Shown here one piece after another: positions 4,509 to 8,924 of a stretch of DNA of 8,924 nt. The notes below the pieces were generated by a model. It was not told the DNA's origin, did no database searches, and was given only the letters and a program-made list of their open reading frames with translations. The position numbers and the translations under genes are program-made. Source of the stretch: Synechococcales cyanobacterium 340R_concoct_173_sub (lineage in GTDB: Bacteria > Cyanobacteriota > Cyanobacteriia > Leptolyngbyales > Leptolyngbyaceae); contig JANXNM010000509.1 in the NCBI GenBank assembly GCA_025354065.1, positions 1 through 8,924 of the forward strand, given 5' to 3'. Within the stretch, counting starts at the first letter, position 1. The number at the start of each line of letters is the position of its first letter.

Positions 4509-6719
4509 TTAATTCTTTCGCTTTTTCTTTTCTACTCCTTCTTTACCTTTGGTTTTCTTTTGATTTGATGGAATTCCGATCGTCCCAAACTTAGGCGACC
4601 AAAAACCTTCTTGAGTTTCAAAGTAGGCAACATCCTTACATTTTTCTCGACGATGATCCAAGATTGAACATCGTAGCATCACTTTTTCTTTGCCTTCTTT
4701 CACGTAACTATATCGTTCTAAAAGCGCGCCACAGACCGGACAAGGATGGTCTGTAAAGTTTTGCGGATCGATCGGGCGACTGGCGTAAGGTAATTCGTAT
4801 TTCTTTGCCGTTGGATTCCAAAACATTACGCAATCACAATCTGTTATCATACATTTGAGAAAATGCTTCGCTTTGATTTTGGTGGATTTTGAGGGAATTT
4901 TACTCATTTTTTGCTGACATTTTGGACAGTTGAATCGTGATAATTCATGAGTTTGTCCTGAAGTTTGATTGGATGAGAAATTACGCTTTGTTGTATTTGT
5001 TGTAATAACTGTCGTGCCAATTTGTTTAATAGCAGAGGCGATCGCGGGTTCAAAATAGTCTCGATGCCAATGGGTTAAGTATTGCTCCCAATTTTGATTT
5101 CCATCAGCAATCCGATCGAGATCTGCTTCCATTTTTGCCGTGAATTCAGGCTGAATTAAATCGGGTAATAATTTCTCTAATGCCGAGTCCAAATCTAATC
5201 CTAATGCTGTGGGCCGTAGTTTGTCTTTAAGCGACATTACATATTCCCGTTCCCGCAATGTTTTCACGGTTGGCGCGTAGGTACTGGGGCGACCAATGCC
5301 TTTGCGTTCCATTAATTGCACTAATTTAGGTTCACTGTAGCGCGGTGGTGGCTGAGTTTGTTTAGCATCGGCTTGGGCTGTTTTCAGGGTTAAGGCAAGG
5401 CCACGTTGCAATAGTGGTAATTGATTATCTGCACTTAGGTTATTCCAATATTTTGTATAGCCAGGAAATGTCACAACTTGGCCCCGTGCTTCCCAATGGG
5501 TTTCTCCGGCGCGGGTCATGATGCGGGTTTTCTGGAGTTCAACGGGAGCGCACAGAGAAGCTATTGTCCGATTCCAAATCAATGTGTATAACTTCGCATC
5601 ATCACCATTCACATTCAAATCATTAGGCGATCGATTAATGTCGGTTGGGCGAATGGCTTCATGGGCATCTTGGGAATTGGCTCGCGATCGGTGTGTTGTT
5701 GATTTGGTTGGTAAATTTTCAGGATCATGTTGTCGAAGGTATTCGCGAACGGTTTCACAAAATGATTCGGCTAGTGTGACTGAATCCGTTCGCATATAGG
5801 TAATATGTCCCGCTTCGTAGAGGGATTGGGCGACTTTCATTGTTTTGTCAGGGCTGAACTTGAACCGTTGTCCTGCGGTCTGTTGCAATGTCGAGGTCAT
5901 TAGGGGCGGGGGCGGCGATTGTTGGGTCTTTTTGCCTTCGACGGAGAAGACTTCGTGGGGCTGGGCTAGGGCAATGGCGACAATTCGATCGGCCTCAATT
6001 TGGCTGGTTACTTTGTCAGATTCGGGTGCTTTTGGGTCGTCGGGTGCGTCTTCGTGTTCTTTGGTCTGAACGGCTTTTGGTTTGCCTGCCGATCGATAGA
6101 ATGCTTTGAATCCTTCTTGATATTCAACCCAAATACTCCAATAGTTTTGGGGTTTAAATACTAATATTTCTCGTTCTCTTAAACATAATAAATGTAATGT
6201 CGCACTTTGAACCCGACCCATGGACTTCGCGCCGTTGTTGAGTTTCCAGACAACGTGTTTGCTTCCTTTGTAGCCAACTAGTTTATCTAAACAATCTCGG
6301 GCACGTCCGGCGGCAATTAATGATTGATCTAATTTACGGGGATGGGCGATCGCGGCTTGAACGGATTCGGTGGTAATTTCACGGTAAGTTACACGATGGG
6401 GATTTTTTAATTTTAAGGCTTGTTGTAAATGCCAACCGATCGTCTCGCCTTCTCGGTCGGGATCTGTTGCGATATAAACTTGATCTGCTTGTTTAACCGC
6501 TTGACGAAGTTCAGCTAATACAGCCTGTCCCCGCGTTCCTCTTGGTTCATATCGACAATCAATCCGATCGTCATTTAGATCAAATCCTAAGGAGTCTTCG
6601 CCATCATTTGCTAATTCACGCACATGTCCCATACTCGCCTTGATCACCCAACCCTTCCCCAAAATTTGAGCTAATTTTCTGAGCTTGCCGGGGGATTCAA
6701 TTAAGAGTAGCTTGGACAT
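4509..6719 (-). CDS. topA: Type IA DNA topoisomerase, divergent, possibly accessory
   Basis: A 736-residue type IA topoisomerase, which relaxes negatively supercoiled DNA by cutting one strand and forming a 5'-phosphotyrosine link. The TOPRIM domain has Glu8 and Lys12 (LIESPGK) and the metal-binding DPDRE at 86-90. GRVQSATLHLL..RE.EI lies at 168-184. The catalytic Tyr308 sits in GHITYMRTDS with Arg310, followed by DAHEAIRPT (351-359, His353) and RKGIGRPSTYAPT (472-484). The C-terminus has two Cys clusters, C598/C601/C623/C628 or C630 and C660/C663/C684/C694, probably zinc ribbons, then a Lys-rich tail (721-736). All catalytic residues are present. It is shorter than the roughly 870-900 residues I recall for housekeeping cyanobacterial TopA and differs at key blocks (TDPDREGETIGWHL instead of TDEDREGESISWHL). 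It may therefore be a second paralogue, so the symbol indicates family. Confidence 0.9.
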   Translation of the reverse strand: MSKLLLIESPGKLRKLAQILGKGWVIKASMGHVRELANDGEDSLGFDLNDDRIDCRYEPRGTRGQAVLAELRQAVKQADQVYIATDPDREGETIGWHLQQALKLKNPHRVTYREITTESVQAAIAHPRKLDQSLIAAGRARDCLDKLVGYKGSKHVVWKLNNGAKSMGRVQSATLHLLCLREREILVFKPQNYWSIWVEYQEGFKAFYRSAGKPKAVQTKEHEDAPDDPKAPESDKVTSQIEADRIVAIALAQPHEVFSVEGKKTQQSPPPPLMTSTLQQTAGQRFKFSPDKTMKVAQSLYEAGHITYMRTDSVTLAESFCETVREYLRQHDPENLPTKSTTHRSRANSQDAHEAIRPTDINRSPNDLNVNGDDAKLYTLIWNRTIASLCAPVELQKTRIMTRAGETHWEARGQVVTFPGYTKYWNNLSADNQLPLLQRGLALTLKTAQADAKQTQPPPRYSEPKLVQLMERKGIGRPSTYAPTVKTLREREYVMSLKDKLRPTALGLDLDSALEKLLPDLIQPEFTAKMEADLDRIADGNQNWEQYLTHWHRDYFEPAIASAIKQIGTTVITTNTTKRNFSSNQTSGQTHELSRFNCPKCQQKMSKIPSKSTKIKAKHFLKCMITDCDCVMFWNPTAKKYELPYASRPIDPQNFTDHPCPVCGALLERYSYVKEGKEKVMLRCSILDHRREKCKDVAYFETQEGFWSPKFGTIGIPSNQKKTKGKEGVEKKKRKN

Positions 6720-6747
6720 TTTGGAAACCGTAAAATGGTTATTTCTT

Positions 6748-6776
6748 ATAGTACATTTATTCTAGAGGAGTGACAT
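6748..6776 (-). promoter_or_regulatory. Candidate promoter of the topoisomerase gene
   Basis: On the minus strand, ATGTCA (6776-6771) and TACTAT (6753-6748) are separated by exactly 17 bases. Each matches the sigma-70 consensus at 4 of 6 positions. Transcription would start near 6741, giving a leader of about 22 bases before the ATG at 6719. The spacing is ideal, but the hexamers are weak in AT-rich DNA. Confidence 0.25.
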
Positions 6777-6875
6777 AATTTTTTGGAATAAGTTCTGTTT
6801 AAATATAAATTTCTGGTCCAAGAGTCTTCTACAATATTGAGGAAATTCATACGAATCAATTTATCTATTGTGCGA

Positions 6876-7301
6876 ATGCCGATCGCGATTCCTCTCACTT
6901 TTTTCCTCCTACTTGCCGTCCTCTTCGGCGTTTTTCTGTGGCAAAATCTAGAGCCTACGGTGGCCCTGGTTTTCCTTGGCGTTGTGTTGCCGAAACTTCC
7001 TCTGGCGCTTTGGATATTGCTGGCGTTGGGGATTGGGGTGGGTTTGAGCCTGACTTTTTTGGTGTTGCTCTCGGTTGTCCGTGGAGGTCGTAAAGAACCT
7101 GGGATTGCTGGAGCGGTCTCGGAGGCTTGGGAGGATGAAGCTTTAGGTAAAAAACAATCGGCAACCGATCGGACCGCTAGCGGGGAGGCATGGAATGATG
7201 ATGAGTGGAGTGGAAAACCTCAGTCGGTTAAAGCGCCAGATATTGATGCTGAATTTCGGGTGATTACGCCGCCCATGCGATCGCTTGATGATATTGATTA
7301 A
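6876..7301 (+). CDS. LapA-domain (DUF1049-like) membrane protein
   Basis: A 141-residue membrane protein from this start. It has two hydrophobic helices, IPLTFFLLLAVLFGVFLWQ and LPLALWILLALGIGVGLSL, joined by NLEPTVALVFLGVVLPK. Helix, N(L)EP..L.FLG, helix is the layout of LapA/DUF1049 proteins, linked in enterobacteria to lipopolysaccharide assembly control; the cyanobacterial role is not established. A basic RGGRK stop-transfer is followed by an acidic cytoplasmic-looking tail of about 70 residues with two related pieces, EAWEDEA and EAWNDDEW, and a final SLDDID. Start choice is uncertain. TTG 6837 would give 154 residues and GTG 6870 two more than used here; ATG 6876 puts the first helix at the N-terminus as usual, and none has a Shine-Dalgarno. 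TACAAT at 6830-6835 looks like a -10 box, which would place the transcript start after the TTG. It is divergent from the topoisomerase gene and 64 bp upstream of aroK. Confidence 0.72.
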   Translation: MPIAIPLTFFLLLAVLFGVFLWQNLEPTVALVFLGVVLPKLPLALWILLALGIGVGLSLTFLVLLSVVRGGRKEPGIAGAVSEAWEDEALGKKQSATDRTASGEAWNDDEWSGKPQSVKAPDIDAEFRVITPPMRSLDDID

Positions 7302-7302
7302 C

Positions 7303-7330
7303 TTGATAACACGGATTGCTTTGTTCTAAT
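7303..7330 (+). promoter_or_regulatory. Candidate aroK promoter
   Basis: TTGATA (7303-7308) and TCTAAT (7325-7330) each match the sigma-70 consensus at 5 of 6 positions, with a 16-base spacer. Transcription would start near 7337, leaving about 29 bases before the aroK ATG. It overlaps the end of the preceding gene by no more than a base or so. This is the best promoter match I found in the window and suggests aroK is not fully dependent on the upstream gene. Confidence 0.35.
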
Positions 7331-7365
7331 TTGCTAACTTATCTCAAATTTCTTCTAAACTTTTT

Positions 7366-7959
7366 ATGTCTCTTCCTAATCTCCAAGGCGTTAATGTATA
7401 TCTGATCGGGATGATGGGATCGGGTAAAAGTACAATAGGTGCAATTTTAGCCGATCGATTAAGCCATCAATTTTTTGATACCGATGTGCTGATTGAACAA
7501 ATTAGCGGTCGATCGGTGACTGAATTGTTTGAACAATCGGGGGAGAGTACTTTTCGTCAACTCGAAACACAAGTCTTACGTGAATTGTCGGGATACCTCC
7601 GAAAATTGATTGCAACGGGGGGGGGTATTGTCGTCACTCCAGAAAATTGGGGGCATTTGCGATCGGGAATTATTATTTGGTTAGATGTGCCTGTTGCATT
7701 ATTGTGTGCGCGGTTAGCAAATGATACGACTCGACCTCTTTTAACGGGTGATTTAAATTCTAAACTGAATACTCTTTTTTCCGATCGATCGCCTTTGTAT
7801 TCCCAAGCTGATTTGCATATTAAAATCGCAGGTCATGAAACACCTGAAGAAATTTGCGATCGGATCTTGGTTGATCTGAATGCGGCTTTAATTGCAAAAG
7901 CGGAGGAAAACGCTACTATTCTCCAGCTCAATCAAGCTCAGCCGTTTCGTGCCCAATAA
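7366..7959 (+). CDS. aroK: Shikimate kinase
   Basis: Cytoplasmic enzyme of the chorismate pathway; it phosphorylates shikimate to shikimate 3-phosphate with ATP. The 197-residue P-loop protein has the Walker A GMMGSGKST at 15-23 (Lys21), the Asp pair DTD at 38-40 that contacts metal and shikimate, shikimate-binding Arg64 in ESTFRQLE, the TGGGIV loop at 84-89, the lid arginine Arg123 in TTRPLL, and Arg141 in SDRSPLYSQAD. It is somewhat longer than the roughly 170-190 residues common in the family, owing to a C-terminal extension after DRILVDLN. The TGGG loop is encoded by a run of nine G bases (7617-7625). The ATG has no Shine-Dalgarno; a good promoter match lies just upstream. argB follows 80 bp downstream on the same strand, in a different pathway. 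Confidence 0.95.
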   Translation: MSLPNLQGVNVYLIGMMGSGKSTIGAILADRLSHQFFDTDVLIEQISGRSVTELFEQSGESTFRQLETQVLRELSGYLRKLIATGGGIVVTPENWGHLRSGIIIWLDVPVALLCARLANDTTRPLLTGDLNSKLNTLFSDRSPLYSQADLHIKIAGHETPEEICDRILVDLNAALIAKAEENATILQLNQAQPFRAQ

Positions 7960-8039
7960 AAAATTATCATTCAAATCTATCCATCCGATCGCACAACCTA
8001 GTAGTCTAGATCACACACAAAACCGCTGCCTTTACTATT

Positions 8040-8918
8040 ATGACCACTGACCTCAATAACTGCCTGTCCGATGCCTCTGTACGTGTCAAAATTTTAAGTG
8101 AAGCTCTGCCCTACATTCAGGAGTTTTCAGGCCGAACTATTGTGGTTAAGTATGGTGGAGCGGCAATGAAAGACAGCACGCTTAAGGATCAAGTGATTCG
8201 AGATATTGTATTTATGGCATCGGTAGGCATTCGTCCTATTGTTGTTCATGGTGGCGGTCCAGAAATCAATGTGTGGCTGACAAAATTAAATATTGAACCT
8301 CAATTCAAAAATGGATTGAGGGTGACTGATGGCCCGACGATGGACATTGTGGAGATGGTTTTGGTAGGGCGATTAAATAAAGAAATTGTTGAATTGATTA
8401 ATCGAGCAGGTGGTTCGGCGGTGGGGCTGTGTGGTAAGGATGCAAATTTGATTACGGCCCGAGCTTCAGACCAAGAAGAGATGGGATTTGTGGGAGATGT
8501 GGCATTAATGAATCCGCGAATTCTAGATACTCTTAGTGCGGCGGGCCATATTCCAGTGGTTTCGAGTGTGGCAGCGGATGAAACGGGTCAATCTTATAAT
8601 ATTAATGCCGACACTGTGGCGGGAGAATTAGCGGCGGCGATGGGGGCGGAGAAGTTGATTCTATTGACCGATACGCCCGGTGTGATGGTGGATCCTAAAT
8701 TGCCAGATAGTTTGATTCCACGATTGTCGATTAGTGAAGCGCGGGCCTTAATTGATGATGGTACAGTAAATGGCGGCATGATTCCTAAATTGACTTGCTG
8801 CGTCCGATCGATCGCTCAAGGGGTCAAGGCGGCTCACATTATTGACGGACGCGTGCATCATTCATTGCTCTTGGAAATTTTTACTGATGCGGGGATTGGG
8901 ACAATGGTGACTTCGTAA
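8040..8918 (+). CDS. argB: Acetylglutamate kinase
   Basis: Catalyses the second step of arginine synthesis, phosphorylating N-acetyl-L-glutamate with ATP in the cytoplasm. The 292-residue protein belongs to the amino acid kinase family. Visible motifs: catalytic Lys37 in VVKYGGAAM (35-43), HGGGPEI (70-76), NGLRVTD with substrate-binding Arg94 (91-97), NINADT (187-192), ILLTDTPGV (207-215) and GGMIPK with Lys250 (245-250). An extra N-terminal helix of about 20 residues before the kinase core ([18 protein letters not shown]) is the mark of hexameric, arginine-inhibited enzymes. In cyanobacteria this type is activated by PII protein GlnB under nitrogen sufficiency, and the sequence resembles the Synechococcus enzyme closely as I recall it. 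PII control is therefore inferred. It ends soon after the conserved GIGTM, several residues shorter than that relative. No clear promoter or Shine-Dalgarno is seen in the 80 bp upstream. Confidence 0.96.
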   Translation: MTTDLNNCLSDASVRVKILSEALPYIQEFSGRTIVVKYGGAAMKDSTLKDQVIRDIVFMASVGIRPIVVHGGGPEINVWLTKLNIEPQFKNGLRVTDGPTMDIVEMVLVGRLNKEIVELINRAGGSAVGLCGKDANLITARASDQEEMGFVGDVALMNPRILDTLSAAGHIPVVSSVAADETGQSYNINADTVAGELAAAMGAEKLILLTDTPGVMVDPKLPDSLIPRLSISEARALIDDGTVNGGMIPKLTCCVRSIAQGVKAAHIIDGRVHHSLLLEIFTDAGIGTMVTS

Positions 8919-8924
8919 GCGATC

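Larger units (their letters stand above)
841..7284. repeat. Dispersed HIP1 octamers (GCGATCGC)
   Basis: Exact HIP1 octamers start at 841, 3304, 4138, 5038, 6346 and 7277; a seventh may be cut off at 8919-8924. Chance would give about 0.14 in a window this long. About 50 CGATCG hexamers are also present, against roughly two expected. They occur inside genes on both strands as well as between genes. HIP1 is a highly iterated palindrome of many cyanobacterial genomes; its function is not settled. Confidence 0.9.

Noticed and set aside
5518..6109. Three plus-strand frames opposite the topoisomerase gene
   Set aside because: They are antisense shadows rich in Arg, Ser and Gly, with no recognisable domain.
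1..8924. CRISPR arrays, tRNA or rRNA genes, defence systems, phage genes
   Set aside because: No regularly spaced repeats, no tRNA-like cloverleaf with TTC-A loop signature and no rRNA stretches were seen; the proteins are metabolic or housekeeping families.

Overview
The window looks like chromosomal DNA of a cyanobacterium. The palindrome CGATCG occurs about 50 times by eye in 8.9 kb, and six of these are the full HIP1 octamer GCGATCGC, a cyanobacterial signature. Base composition is moderate to AT-rich, Shine-Dalgarno sequences are nearly absent, and the arginine kinase closely resembles the PII-regulated cyanobacterial type. I cannot name the species.

Layout, left to right. Positions 1-470 are AT-rich and hold insertion-sequence debris: the 3' end of an IS5-like transposase with a candidate terminal repeat, then a frameshifted N-terminal scrap of what looks like an IS630-family transposase. 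Next, on the minus strand, come hisC (534-1583) and, 47 bp upstream of it, a 60-residue one-helix membrane protein (1631-1813), probably one transcription unit. A gene of unknown function on the plus strand (2189-2545) faces a ComF-family phosphoribosyltransferase gene (2596-3294, minus). A 311-bp gap rich in CGATCG separates comF from a divergent diacylglycerol-kinase-like lipid kinase (3606-4478, plus). That gene converges on a 736-residue type IA topoisomerase (4509-6719, minus). Divergent from the topoisomerase is a plus-strand series: a two-helix LapA/DUF1049-like membrane protein (6876-7301), shikimate kinase aroK (7366-7959) and acetylglutamate kinase argB (8040-8918).

Three genes are amino-acid biosynthesis enzymes: hisC for histidine, aroK for chorismate and aromatic amino acids, and argB for arginine. 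They act in separate pathways. Most neighbours are in opposed orientations or separated by 50-100 bp gaps, so the window reads as a loose collection of housekeeping genes, as is usual in cyanobacteria, and not as one functional cassette.

I did not find a convincing new multi-gene system. The points most worth following are the divergent, possibly accessory topoisomerase with a distinctive Cys-rich tail, the IS graveyard beside hisC, hairpins built from HIP1-core palindromes, and the three small or poorly characterised proteins.
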